A stretch of DNA of 64,000 nt. Source: Dyella terrae (GTDB taxonomy: Bacteria > Pseudomonadota > Gammaproteobacteria > Xanthomonadales > Rhodanobacteraceae). Below are positions 56,151-64,000 of the stretch, piece by piece. The notes below the pieces were generated by a model that was given only the letters and a program-made list of their open reading frames with translations, was not told where the DNA came from and did not search any database. The translations under genes and the position numbers were made by a program. Position 1 is the stretch's first letter; every line of letters begins with the position of its first letter. The stretch lies in contig NZ_CP089414.1 of the NCBI RefSeq assembly GCF_022394535.1, positions 3,720,001-3,784,000 on the forward strand, in the 5' to 3' direction.

Positions 56151-57800
56151 ATGCCACGCAGGTTCCTCGTCTTCGCGCTCGCCGCGACCTTTACCACCGC
56201 CGCGTTCGCGGCGGTGCCCGCTCCCGAGCAGCCCGGCCTGGCGCAGATCCGCGAGCGGGACCTGCATGCGGACATCAGCTTCCTGGCCTCCGACGCGCTA
56301 CAGGGTCGTCTCTCCCTGCAGCCGGGCGACGACGCGGCGGTGCAGTGGATCGCTTCCGAGTTCGACAAGGCCGGGCTCAAGCCCGCCGCGACTGACGCCC
56401 AGGGCAAGCCCAGCTTCCTGCAGGCGGTACCGCTGATCGAGTACCGACCGGACGCCAAGGCCACGAGTCTGGTGCTCAAGCGCAAGGGCAAGGACACCGA
56501 GTGGAAGGATCCGGAGGTGTCGGGCGCCTTCCCCACGGATCAGGACGTCTCCGCTCCTGTGGTGTTCGCCGGTTACGGCATCACTGCGCCGGAGCTGGGC
56601 TACGACGACTACGCCGGCCTCGATGTGAAGGGCAAGGTGGTGGTGGTGTTCGATCACGAGCCGCAGGAGACCGATGCGAAGTCGATCTTCAACGGTACCG
56701 GCAATACCCGCTATGCCACCGGTTACGTGAAGGTGCTAAACGCGCAGGAACATGGCGCGGTGGCGGTGCTGCTGGCACCGGAGCCTTCTCACAATCATCC
56801 CTCGCAACTGGAAGTGCGCAAGCGCATCGGTCACCAGGCTGAGCACGCGGCCAATCCCATTCCCGCGCAGGCGCTGGCGGACAGTCCCCTGCACATTCCC
56901 AGTATGGTCATCTCCGCCGATGTGGAAGACGCCCTGCTGAGCACCAGCGGGAGCACACCGAAAGCCTTGCAGTCGGGCATTGACGCCGACCTCAAGCCGC
57001 GCTCGCTGGTGCTACCGGATACCTCGATCAGCCTGCACTTGAAGAACAGCTCGCGTCGCGAGGCGACCACCTGGAATGCGGTGGGCCTGATCGAAGGCAG
57101 CGATCCCAAGCTGGCGCCGGAAACCATCATCATCAGCGCGCACCACGATCATGACGGCCAGGCCGGTGACAAGATCTGGCACGGCGCTGACGACAATGCT
57201 TCCGGCACGGTGGGTGTGGTGACGCTGGCGCGTGCGTTCGCGTCCAATCCCACCAAGCCCAAGCGCTCGATCCTGTTTGCCGTGTTCGCGGCGGAAGAGC
57301 GTGGCCTGCTCGGTGCGTACTATCTGGCCGCGCATCCGTTGCGTCCGCTGGACACCACGCGCGCGATGATCAACTTCGACATGATTGGTCGTGACGAGAA
57401 GCCCAGTCCGCAGACCGATGGGCTGATCGATATTCCCGCCGACACCAGCAATCGCCTTAATTTGATCGGCGCGGCGTATAGCCCGGATTACCAGCGCACC
57501 GTCGCCAAGGCGAATGCGGACGTGGGGCTCACGCTGGACGATCGCTTCGACCACGAGTACGCGTTGAACGTGTTCTTCCGCTCGGACCAGTTCCCGTTCG
57601 TGTTGCACAACGTACCGGCGTTCTGGTGGTTCACCGGCTTCCATCCGGATTATCACCACCCGAGCGATACGGCAGAGAAGATCGACTACCCGAAGATGGC
57701 GAAGATCCTCAAGCTGGCGTATCTCAGTGCATGGCAGTTTGCCAACGAGCTAACGCCGCCGAAGTTCGTGTCCCACCCGAGTGGTGAAAAGGCGCCGTAA
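56151..57800 (+). CDS. Secreted M28-family metallopeptidase with PA domain
   Basis: The 549-residue exported peptidase has a signal peptide (MPRRFLVFALAATFTTAAFA), an N-terminal helical part, a protease-associated insert (VVFAGYGITAPELGYDDYAGLDVKGKVVVVF) and the M28 zinc core. Metal ligands are visible in SAHHDHDG, GADDNASGTVGV, FAAEERGLLG, FDMIGRDE and the last His in DYHHPSDTAEKID. It is probably an aminopeptidase active on extracytoplasmic peptides. The ATG at 56151 has CGGAG nine bases upstream; the frame before it is non-conserved. It is a possible client of the type II system. Confidence 0.93.
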   Translation: MPRRFLVFALAATFTTAAFAAVPAPEQPGLAQIRERDLHADISFLASDALQGRLSLQPGDDAAVQWIASEFDKAGLKPAATDAQGKPSFLQAVPLIEYRPDAKATSLVLKRKGKDTEWKDPEVSGAFPTDQDVSAPVVFAGYGITAPELGYDDYAGLDVKGKVVVVFDHEPQETDAKSIFNGTGNTRYATGYVKVLNAQEHGAVAVLLAPEPSHNHPSQLEVRKRIGHQAEHAANPIPAQALADSPLHIPSMVISADVEDALLSTSGSTPKALQSGIDADLKPRSLVLPDTSISLHLKNSSRREATTWNAVGLIEGSDPKLAPETIIISAHHDHDGQAGDKIWHGADDNASGTVGVVTLARAFASNPTKPKRSILFAVFAAEERGLLGAYYLAAHPLRPLDTTRAMINFDMIGRDEKPSPQTDGLIDIPADTSNRLNLIGAAYSPDYQRTVAKANADVGLTLDDRFDHEYALNVFFRSDQFPFVLHNVPAFWWFTGFHPDYHHPSDTAEKIDYPKMAKILKLAYLSAWQFANELTPPKFVSHPSGEKAP

Positions 57801-57822
57801 GCGCACCGGCACACGTCGTTCG

Positions 57823-57850
57823 AAAACACCCCGGCTTGCCGGGGTGTTTT
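57823..57850. terminator. Bidirectional terminator after the M28 peptidase
   Basis: A perfect 12-bp stem AAAACACCCCGG / CCGGGGTGTTTT with loop CTTG. It serves the peptidase and the convergent gene ending at 57855. Confidence 0.92.
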
Positions 57851-57854
57851 TCTA

Positions 57855-58502
57855 TCAGGGGTTGAAAGTCACACGTGCCTGCGCGCGTTCGATCAATGCT
57901 TTCTCGATAGCCGGCCAGCGATCATGCGCTGCGCCGTGCTCGCCTAGCTGCGCTGCGCTGAATCCCGTGGGCGCGAGATCCTCGCCGTAGATCACCATCA
58001 GCTCCTTGCGTTTTTGCGCGTCGGGCAGATGGACCAGCCGCACATACATGCCATTGGCTGGTCGGGTATAGCCCTTCGCGGCGAGCAGGCGTCGCTGGTG
58101 CTCACCGTCCGAGTCTTTCTCGGCGGGCTGGCTGGCATCCTGCACCCAGGTGTCGAGATAGAAATCCAAACCGTTGATGGTGACGTGGCGCGAGCCCGAG
58201 TAGTCGTGATGCATGTCGGGGCGCTCGGGGATATAGGCCTCGAACTGCACCCAGTACAGGCGTTGGATGTGCTTGTCGGCATCGGCATCCACGAACAGGT
58301 GCATTTCGCAGTCGTCAAAGCCCAACAACAGCCAGCGGTCGGCGCCCACGTACTGTGCCGACGCAGGCAGGTCGATGCGTATCTTCGGGTCGTGGGTAGA
58401 GGTGACGGACGTGCCGCTCACCGTTCGTTCCGGCGTCTGTCCGTGTGCCGGCAGTGCAAGGCACGCCAGGGCCAGGGACGCGGTTGCCATCGTTTTCCAC
58501 AT
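57855..58502 (-). CDS. Exported protein of unknown function
   Basis: The 215-residue product has a signal peptide (MWKTMATASLALACLALPAHG). The body is rich in beta-type segments (IRIDLPASAQYVGADRWLLLGFDDCEMHLFVDADADKHIQRLYWVQFEAYIP), and a middle part reads HVTINGLDFYLDTWVQDAS. The sequence looks like a small periplasmic protein; no family is recognised. It is in the same orientation as the ClpP-like gene upstream, with a hairpin between them. Confidence 0.8.
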   Translation of the reverse strand: MWKTMATASLALACLALPAHGQTPERTVSGTSVTSTHDPKIRIDLPASAQYVGADRWLLLGFDDCEMHLFVDADADKHIQRLYWVQFEAYIPERPDMHHDYSGSRHVTINGLDFYLDTWVQDASQPAEKDSDGEHQRRLLAAKGYTRPANGMYVRLVHLPDAQKRKELMVIYGEDLAPTGFSAAQLGEHGAAHDRWPAIEKALIERAQARVTFNP

Positions 58503-58636
58503 GACTCACCTCGTCGTTTCGCAGAGGGATCAAGGCGCGTGTGGCGCCAAGCGCTGCCATAAGTGCGTGGCGACGAGGATGCCATTGCGTGCGATGTGCC
58601 GTCACATGTCATGTGGCATGGCGAAGGACAGGCCAG

Positions 58637-58665
58637 CCGTGTCCGCATACAAGATGCGGACACGG
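58637..58665 (-). terminator. Hairpin after the ClpP-like gene
   Basis: A perfect 12-bp stem CCGTGTCCGCAT / ATGCGGACACGG with loop ACAAG lies 15 bases after the stop codon of the ClpP-like gene. No U-tract follows. It contains the GTCCG/CGGAC unit also seen at 59887-59935. Confidence 0.55.
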
Positions 58666-58680
58666 GAGTGTCTCAGGTGA

Positions 58681-59820
58681 TCAGCCCTTGGCGGGGGCGT
58701 TCTGCTTCGCCATCTGTTGGCAGCCGTTGCTGAAGTTCCGCAGCTCGTTGCGTACCGGATCCATCTCCATCCAGAAGCCGTAGCGCACATTGCCGCCGCG
58801 GTCGGCGAGCCACGCGGCCATCAGGTAGGCGGATGGCAGTTGGTTCAACTGCGTCAGCGGAATGCTCTGGGTGAACACCACCGATGAGCCGACCGTAGAA
58901 ATGTTCGCATGGTTGTCGTCGGCGGCGGGCTTGTCGTTGATCTCGAAGTACGAGTGCGTGGCCCGCGCCACCATCTGACGCGCCCGATCCGCGCCGATGG
59001 CGTAGTTCGCCGTGATGGAAAGGCCATCGGGGCGGCACTGAAGAATCAGGCGATGCTCGCCGTCACGCGCCTGCTGCGTGAGCGTGAGCGAGGTACCACC
59101 GTTAGCTGGGCCATAGACGGCGGTCGGCAACAGGCGACCGTTGTTGGCTAAGCCATCCTTACGCATCTGATCCGCATCGAGCCAGGTCACTTCGCCGCTC
59201 GGCGCGCTGCCGAACACCTGCGGATCCACGCCCATGTCCTTCAGGTAGGCCGTGGTCATGGTTGCGGAGGCATTGCCGGCTACCGGTTGCGCGCCAAAGC
59301 GGTCGCTGCCCGTGGGCGCCCAGCGAAACAGCCCGCCGGCATAGGCATAGGCGCACGCATCCACGCATTGAGACGCCTTCGGGAAGATGGGCTGAGTCGC
59401 GGTGCGTCGCGGCGAGCCCAGGTGCGTGGTCATGTTGCCTGCGCGGAACAGGCGGCCGAGCGCGATACCCGCAGCCAGGTCGCCGCCCGGGGAGTTGAGG
59501 TAGATGTCGCTGTTGGGCGGGATCTTGCGCGACTGGATCATCGCGCCCACGCGCTGCGCTGCGTCCGCGTCGATCAGGCCGTACAGGTAAACCTGCGGCA
59601 CCTTGGCGACGGACAGTGTCATGCGGTCATCGTTGACCTGCACGGCCAGCTGGTTGCCGCTGGTGCCTTGCGCGGCATTGCGCGACGAGCCTTGTGCATG
59701 TGTCTGCATGGCTGCCGCGCCGCCAAGCAGCATGACGAGGGCACATAACGTTCTGCGAAGCGGAAATCCGGAGCGATGCGGGAGATGAGCGACTTGCACG
59801 TGAACGACCTGAGCATGCAC
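58681..59820 (-). CDS. Exported ClpP/crotonase-fold protein with substituted catalytic Ser
   Basis: A 379-residue protein with a hydrophobic export signal (about residues 22-42: LRRTLCALVMLLGGAAAMQTHAQG). Residues about 75-200 form a ClpP/SppA-like unit: VYLYGLIDADAAQRVGAMIQ, IYLNSPGGDLAAGIALGRLF and QCVDACAYAYAGG. In related COG3904-type periplasmic proteins the last motif is usually CxSAC, with Ser as nucleophile. Here it is CVDAC with Asp154, so proteolysis is doubtful. The C-terminal half (TQQARDGEHRLILQCRPDGLSITANYAIG) is beta-rich and not assigned. It diverges from the S33-type hydrolase. Confidence 0.8.
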   Translation of the reverse strand: MHAQVVHVQVAHLPHRSGFPLRRTLCALVMLLGGAAAMQTHAQGSSRNAAQGTSGNQLAVQVNDDRMTLSVAKVPQVYLYGLIDADAAQRVGAMIQSRKIPPNSDIYLNSPGGDLAAGIALGRLFRAGNMTTHLGSPRRTATQPIFPKASQCVDACAYAYAGGLFRWAPTGSDRFGAQPVAGNASATMTTAYLKDMGVDPQVFGSAPSGEVTWLDADQMRKDGLANNGRLLPTAVYGPANGGTSLTLTQQARDGEHRLILQCRPDGLSITANYAIGADRARQMVARATHSYFEINDKPAADDNHANISTVGSSVVFTQSIPLTQLNQLPSAYLMAAWLADRGGNVRYGFWMEMDPVRNELRNFSNGCQQMAKQNAPAKG

Positions 59821-59886
59821 AGAGATTGGCGAGTGTGCGGCAAAGTGGATGTCTCATGGGTGAAGGGGCGCCGCTGTCTTGTTCAA

Positions 59887-59935
59887 TGTCCGGACGGGCG
59901 GACAGGGCCGGACGTCCGGGCGCTTGTCCGCGGAC
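59887..59935. promoter_or_regulatory. Three evenly spaced GTCCG/CGGAC palindromes (upstream activator candidates)
   Basis: TGTCCG-N6-CGGACA (59887-59904), CCGGACGTCCGG (59908-59919) and GTCCGCGGAC (59926-59935) are centred 17-18 bp apart. They occupy the middle of the 300-base divergent gap 59821-60120, about 100 bp upstream of a sigma-54-like promoter. That is the usual location of enhancer-binding-protein sites. Confidence 0.5.
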
Positions 59936-60003
59936 GCCGGGTCAGCCGGGCGCTGTCGGCCGCAAGTTACTGATCAAGTAGAGATCTTTCGCGCATCGCA
60001 ACG

Positions 60004-60020
60004 CTGGCATGCCGCTTGCT
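60004..60020 (+). promoter_or_regulatory. Sigma-54-type promoter candidate
   Basis: CTGGCATGCCGCTTGCT matches the -24/-12 consensus YTGGCACG-N4-TTGCW with one change (T for C after TGGCA). The GG and GC dinucleotides are 12 bp apart, as required. It points at the hydrolase gene starting at 60121. Confidence 0.5.
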
Positions 60021-60120
60021 CTATCCACCACAACGGCGCCGCACCGGAGTGCAGGGCGTCGAAGCATCATCCGGCGGAGCAGAGGGGCTCCACGGACTCA
60101 TATCAGCCAGGAGAGCTGTC

Positions 60121-61305
60121 TTGAATATCTTGCGCACGTCCGCGTTCATCACGTTGTTTCTTGCTGCCGGTCTCGTTGCAGGCTATGTCCATGCCGACGA
60201 AGCGCCCACCAAACCCGCCACCGCCGCGACCACGCCGGACAAGTCGATGATCTCGCGCGACGAAGTGCGCCGCATCCTCGACAGCAACCGCATGATCATC
60301 ACGCCGCAAGGCATCGACGAGAAGATCAAGCTGCACATCAACGGCATCGACCAGTGGATATCCATCCGTGGCAAGGACCGCCGCAATCCCATCCTGCTGT
60401 TCCTGCACGGCGGTCCTGCGTCGCCCGCGATGCCCGAGGGTTACACCTTCCAGACGCCGTGGGAGGACTATTTCACCGTCGTGCAGTGGGATCAGCGCGG
60501 CAGCGGCAAGACGTATCGCGCGAACAGCGAGGCCGCGATGGCTCCCGGTATGACCGTGGAAGGCATGACCGACGACGCTGCACAGGTGGCCCAGTATCTG
60601 CGCGAGCATTACCACAAGCAGAAAATCTTCCTGCTTGGGCATTCGTGGGGCACCGTGCTTGGGGTGCATCTCGCGCAGAAGCACCCCGACTGGTTCTACG
60701 CCTATATCTCGGTGGGTCAGGTGGTAAACGGCCGTCGCAACGAAGCCATTGGCTATAACTACGCACTGGGCCGCGCCAAGGCCGAAGGCAACACCAAGGC
60801 TATCGCTGAGCTCGAAGGCATTGGCCCGTATCCGGGCACGGCAAAGCTCACGCCGGAACGCATCGGCGTGCGAGGTCAGTGGGAGATGTACTACGGCGGT
60901 CTCGCCTGGGGTCGCAAGGACTTTCAGTTCGACGTGGATGCCGAGGAACTATCGCCCGATTACACACGCGAAGACCTGGGCGCCATCGACAAGGGCAGCC
61001 TGTTCTCGCTCAATCACCTGCTCGATGCGCTGCTGGACGTGAACTTCGATCACACCACGCACTTCGATTGCCCGGTGATCGTCTACGTGGGTGCGCACGA
61101 TTTCACAACGCCGCATGAAACCGCGGAAAAATGGTTCGCCGATATCCAGGCGCCGTCCAAGCGACTGGTGAGCTTCGCCGACTCCGCGCACATGATGATG
61201 CAGGAGCAGCCGGGACGCTTTCTGGTGCATTTGGTCGACGATGCGCTGCCGCTGGCGCAAAAAGTGGGCGATGCGGCACCGGCGGAGGTCGTTCGCGACC
61301 ACTGA
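60121..61305 (+). CDS. Exported alpha/beta hydrolase, peptidase S33 (prolyl aminopeptidase)-like
   Basis: The 394-residue product begins at a TTG codon preceded by CAGGAGAG seven bases upstream; no better start exists and the following residues form a signal peptide (NILRTSAFITLFLAAGLVAGYVHA). The hydrolase core has LLFLHGGPASPAMPEG, VVQWDQRGSGKT, nucleophile elbow GHSWGTVLG, acid in VGAHDFTTPHE and a His in DSAHMMMQE. HGGP and DQRGSGKT are S33 family signatures, but the substrate may be a peptide or ester. Its upstream region carries the sigma-54-like promoter described above. Confidence 0.88.
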   Translation: MNILRTSAFITLFLAAGLVAGYVHADEAPTKPATAATTPDKSMISRDEVRRILDSNRMIITPQGIDEKIKLHINGIDQWISIRGKDRRNPILLFLHGGPASPAMPEGYTFQTPWEDYFTVVQWDQRGSGKTYRANSEAAMAPGMTVEGMTDDAAQVAQYLREHYHKQKIFLLGHSWGTVLGVHLAQKHPDWFYAYISVGQVVNGRRNEAIGYNYALGRAKAEGNTKAIAELEGIGPYPGTAKLTPERIGVRGQWEMYYGGLAWGRKDFQFDVDAEELSPDYTREDLGAIDKGSLFSLNHLLDALLDVNFDHTTHFDCPVIVYVGAHDFTTPHETAEKWFADIQAPSKRLVSFADSAHMMMQEQPGRFLVHLVDDALPLAQKVGDAAPAEVVRDH

Positions 61306-61402
61306 AGGACGAGGCAAGAGCCGGCGCCCTTCGCTGGTTCTTGTAAAGCGCCTCGGGCAAAAGGCATATTGATCCCGCAGCAGCTTGCAGTCGGGAGTCA
61401 CT

Positions 61403-62413
61403 ATGCGGGTCCGTCTCGAAGACGTAGCACGTGCGACGGGCGTCTCGCCAAAGACGGTTTCCCGCGTTCTCAATGAAGAGCCTTCAGTAAAGGAATCCAC
61501 CCGCCAGAAGGTGCTGGCGGCGATGGAGTCCATGAACTACCGCCCCAGCCCGGCGGCACGCGGGCTGGCGGGCAGCCGATCGTTCCTTGTCGCGATGCTT
61601 TACGACAACAACGACAACCCGGCGTCGACGTACCTGGCCGAAGTGCAGGACGGCGTGCTCGATGCATGCGATGCGCACCGCTACAGCATGATGGCGTGCC
61701 CGCTGCGCATGCAGGGACAGGATTTCATCCGCCGCGTGGATGCGCTGGTGTTCGATCATCACATCGACGGCGTTGTCATGACCCCGCCGCTCACCGACCA
61801 CGCGCCCCTGCTTCAGCGCCTGAAAGAGCATGGCGTGCCGTACTCGAGCATTTCGCCGTTGCAGCACAGTGGCGCCATTGGCGTGTGCATGGACGAGCAG
61901 CAGGCTGCCAAAGCGCTGGTGATGCATCTGGTGGAATTGGGGCATCGCCGTATCGCCCATATCGTGGGCATTGCCAACCACGGCGCCAGCCGTTGGCGCA
62001 TGGCTGGCTACAAGGATGCGTTGGCGGCCGGGGGCCTGCCGTTCGATCCGCGCTACGTGGTGCAGGGCGAATTCACCTTCGGCTCTGGCGTCATCGCGGC
62101 GCGCGAACTGTTTGCGCTGCCCGAGCTGCCCACGGCGATCTTTGCCGCCAACGACGATATGGCCGCGGGCGTGATGTGGGCCGCGAACGAGCGCGGCCTG
62201 AAGGTGCCGAGGGATTTGTCGGTCTGCGGCTTCGACGACACGCCGCTGGCCACGCAACTGTGGCCGCCGCTCACCACCGTGCGCCAGCCCAGCCGCGAGA
62301 TGGGCAAGCTCGCCGCGCTGCAATTGATGGAACTGCTGCGGGGACGTGGCGGCCTGCTGGTGCAGGTGCCCTATGCGCTGCAGTTGCGCGAATCGACCTC
62401 GCAGGTGCCCTGA
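61403..62413 (+). CDS. LacI-family transcriptional regulator
   Basis: A 336-residue repressor with the LacI helix-turn-helix and hinge at residues 1-60 (VRLEDVARATGVSPKTVSRVLNEEPSVKESTRQKVLAAMESMNYRPSPAARGLAG) and a sugar-binding core with FAANDDMAAGVMWAANERGLKVPRDLSVCGFDDTPLA. The ATG at 61403 has GGGAG. It stands directly upstream of a GH3 beta-glucosidase gene whose leader carries a LacI-type palindrome, so it probably controls that gene in response to a glucoside-derived sugar. Confidence 0.94.
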   Translation: MRVRLEDVARATGVSPKTVSRVLNEEPSVKESTRQKVLAAMESMNYRPSPAARGLAGSRSFLVAMLYDNNDNPASTYLAEVQDGVLDACDAHRYSMMACPLRMQGQDFIRRVDALVFDHHIDGVVMTPPLTDHAPLLQRLKEHGVPYSSISPLQHSGAIGVCMDEQQAAKALVMHLVELGHRRIAHIVGIANHGASRWRMAGYKDALAAGGLPFDPRYVVQGEFTFGSGVIAARELFALPELPTAIFAANDDMAAGVMWAANERGLKVPRDLSVCGFDDTPLATQLWPPLTTVRQPSREMGKLAALQLMELLRGRGGLLVQVPYALQLRESTSQVP

Positions 62414-62545
62414 GGGCGGCCAGGTACTTCTAACGGTGCCGGGGTGGCTGCTGGTATGAGTGCCGCTTAATTGATTGATTTAAAATGACTTACTGGCCCG
62501 GTCGTCCTTTGTCGGGCCCGGGTTTGGGCGTGTTGCAACGCAAAT

Positions 62546-62559
62546 TGACAGCGCTGTCA
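62546..62559. promoter_or_regulatory. TGACAGCGCTGTCA operator, LacI-type
   Basis: A perfect 14-bp palindrome with the central CG step typical of LacI-family operators, about 65-80 bases before the GH3 start. The likely binder is the LacI protein encoded immediately upstream. Confidence 0.65.
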
Positions 62560-62624
62560 TTTCTGTCAGTCTCGGCGGCACCCGACTCCGAGGGAGAGCC
62601 GGCCCCTGCCTGATGGAGAGAGTC

Positions 62625-64000
62625 GTGCTGGCTTCCGCTCGTCGCTTGCCTTGTATCCCGACTGTTCTTTTCGTGGCGCTGGCCTGTGCCGGCGCAGGCA
62701 TCGCGCAGGCGGACGATGCGACGACCATGCATCCCGATGCGTGGCCGCGTGCTACCTGGCCGTTCCCACGGGACGCCGCGTTGGAAGCACGCGTGTCTGG
62801 TTTGCTGGCCAAGATGACGGTGGAGGAGAAGGTCGGCCAGTTGGTGCAGGCGGACATTCTCAGTGTGACGCCGGATGACGTACGCAACTACCACCTCGGT
62901 GCGATTCTCGCCGGCGGCAATTCCAAACCGCGCGGCACCGTCACGGCCACGGTGGACGAATGGAAGGCAGCGTCCGAGTCGTTCTATCGCGCCGCGATGG
63001 AAGCCAAAAGCAATCACCCGCCGATCCCGCTGCTGTTTGGCATCGACGCCGTGCATGGCCACAACAATGTCGTGGGTGCCACGTTGTTCCCACAGAACTC
63101 CGCGCTCGGCAACGCGCACGATCCGGAACTGATTCGCGAGATCGGCGAAGCGACAGCCGCCGAAGTGCGTGCCACCGGCATCAACTGGAGTTTCGCACCC
63201 ACGCTCGCGGTACCGCAGGATGTGCGCTGGGGGCGATCGTACGAAGGCTATTCGCAGGATCCGAAGCTCGTCGCGCAGTACGCAAAGGCCATGATCGAAG
63301 GCCTGCAAGGCGAGGTTGGCACGCCGCAGTTCCTGAATGGTTCGCACGTGCTTGCTTCAGCCAAGCATTTCCTCGCCGACGGCGGTACCAAGAACGGCAA
63401 GGACCGAAGGGACGCACAGATCACCGAGGCTGAGCTGCGCGACATCCACGCGGCAGGCTACGTGCCCGCGATCGATGCGGGTGTGCAGGTGATCATGGCC
63501 TCGTTCTCCAGTTGGAACGGCCGGAAGATCACGGGCGACAAGGCGTTGATCACCGACGTGCTCAAGCAACGCATGGATTTCCAGGGACTCGTGGTCGGCG
63601 ACTGGAATGCGCATGGGCAGGTGCCGCGTTGCACGAATGAGGATTGCCCGGTTGCCTACAACGCCGGCCTCGACATGCTGATGGCACCCGATAGCTGGCG
63701 CGGCCTCTACGAACACACGCTGGCCGAGGTGAAATCCGGCGTGATCCCGATGGCGCGGCTCAATGATGCGGTCGCGCGCATCCTGCGTGTGAAGTTTCGT
63801 GCGGGCTTGTTCGAGGCTGGCGCGCCGTCCTCGCAGCCCATCGTGCAGACGGCGAACCAGGTCGTCGGCAGCCCGGCGCATCGCGCCATTGCACGCCGTG
63901 CCGTGCGTGAATCGCTGGTGTTGCTGAAGAACAACGGCGACGTGCTGCAGCTCGACCCACGCAAGCGCATCCTGGTCGCGGGCGAAGGTGCGGACAACAT
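62625..64000 (+). CDS. GH3 beta-glucosidase, secreted, 3' end cut by window
   Basis: The frame is open to the window end. It starts at GTG 62625 (GGAGAG just upstream) or ATG 62613 (no clear site). A signal peptide (RLPCIPTVLFVALACAGAGIAQA) precedes the GH3 barrel: LLAKMTVEEKVGQLVQADI, PLLFGIDAVHGHNNVVGATLFPQNSALG, INWSFAPTLAVPQDVRWGRSYEGYSQDP, and the catalytic Asp in VVGDWNAHGQVP. The start of the C-terminal domain follows (KRILVAGEGADN). It resembles ExoP/BglX-type exo-glucosidases and is distinct from the GH3 protein at 27428. Probably regulated by the adjacent LacI protein. Confidence 0.94.
   Translation, partial: MLASARRLPCIPTVLFVALACAGAGIAQADDATTMHPDAWPRATWPFPRDAALEARVSGLLAKMTVEEKVGQLVQADILSVTPDDVRNYHLGAILAGGNSKPRGTVTATVDEWKAASESFYRAAMEAKSNHPPIPLLFGIDAVHGHNNVVGATLFPQNSALGNAHDPELIREIGEATAAEVRATGINWSFAPTLAVPQDVRWGRSYEGYSQDPKLVAQYAKAMIEGLQGEVGTPQFLNGSHVLASAKHFLADGGTKNGKDRRDAQITEAELRDIHAAGYVPAIDAGVQVIMASFSSWNGRKITGDKALITDVLKQRMDFQGLVVGDWNAHGQVPRCTNEDCPVAYNAGLDMLMAPDSWRGLYEHTLAEVKSGVIPMARLNDAVARILRVKFRAGLFEAGAPSSQPIVQTANQVVGSPAHRAIARRAVRESLVLLKNNGDVLQLDPRKRILVAGEGADN

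Noticed and set aside
55124..56536. 470-residue version of the FadR-type regulator
   Set aside because: The extension runs through the divergent peptidase gene and the promoter/operator; the family N-terminus begins at MKPITVRSLYGHVMHELG.

Overview
The window reads as chromosomal DNA of a GC-rich gammaproteobacterium of the Xanthomonadales/Lysobacterales, most likely the Rhodanobacteraceae (Dyella, Luteibacter or Rhodanobacter type). The assignment is inferred from the Xps-type type II secretion gene order (E-F-G-H-I-J-K-L-M-N-D with a lipoprotein secretin), a monomeric isocitrate dehydrogenase, secreted GH3 beta-glucosidases and family-specific intergenic repeats. No tRNA, rRNA, CRISPR array or prophage was seen. 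Nearly all of the sequence is ordinary core or metabolic coding DNA.

Layout. 1-11 kb: the end of an acyl-CoA synthetase, a GAF-GGDEF-EAL protein, zapE, an alpha/beta hydrolase, acpH, and a LysR regulator divergent from a serine hydrolase/MFS pair. 12-21.5 kb: a membrane cytochrome c, then an MdtABC-like RND efflux locus in which a terminator and a SLOG-domain gene separate the two pumps. 21.7-34 kb: monomeric icd, a TPR protein ending in a heme-c motif, a frameshifted TraB/GumN gene, an aldo/keto reductase, a GH3 beta-glucosidase, a second LysR, a lipoprotein methyltransferase-like protein, rluE, an OmpA-like lipoprotein and tatD. 34.4-35.3 kb: debris of an IS3-family element and a structured non-coding stretch. 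35.3-46.1 kb: an 11-gene type II secretion operon. 46.7-49.2 kb: hrpB. 49.3-55.9 kb: a tightly overlapping seven-gene operon for oxidative D-galactose/D-galactonate breakdown (regulator, kinase, aldolase, dehydratase, dehydrogenase, lactonase, permease). 56-64 kb: an M28 peptidase, two secreted proteins of uncertain role, an S33-type hydrolase, a LacI regulator and the start of a second GH3 enzyme.

How the parts fit. The GH3 enzymes could release sugars from beta-glucosides or galactosides, the type II system could export enzymes, and the dgo-type operon would take up and oxidise galactose to pyruvate and glyceraldehyde-3-phosphate. The RND locus gives multidrug efflux but has no local outer-membrane TolC gene.

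The least ordinary signals are non-coding. (1) Three modular intergenic elements carry near-identical terminal inverted repeats of about 40 bp. (2) An identical 11-bp-phased CTAAG direct repeat lies upstream of both RND transcription units. (3) Three evenly spaced GTCCG palindromes lie about 100 bp upstream of a sigma-54-like promoter. (4) A FadR-consensus operator overlaps the predicted start site of the galactonate operon. Among proteins, a periplasmic ClpP-like protein has Asp where the catalytic Ser is expected.
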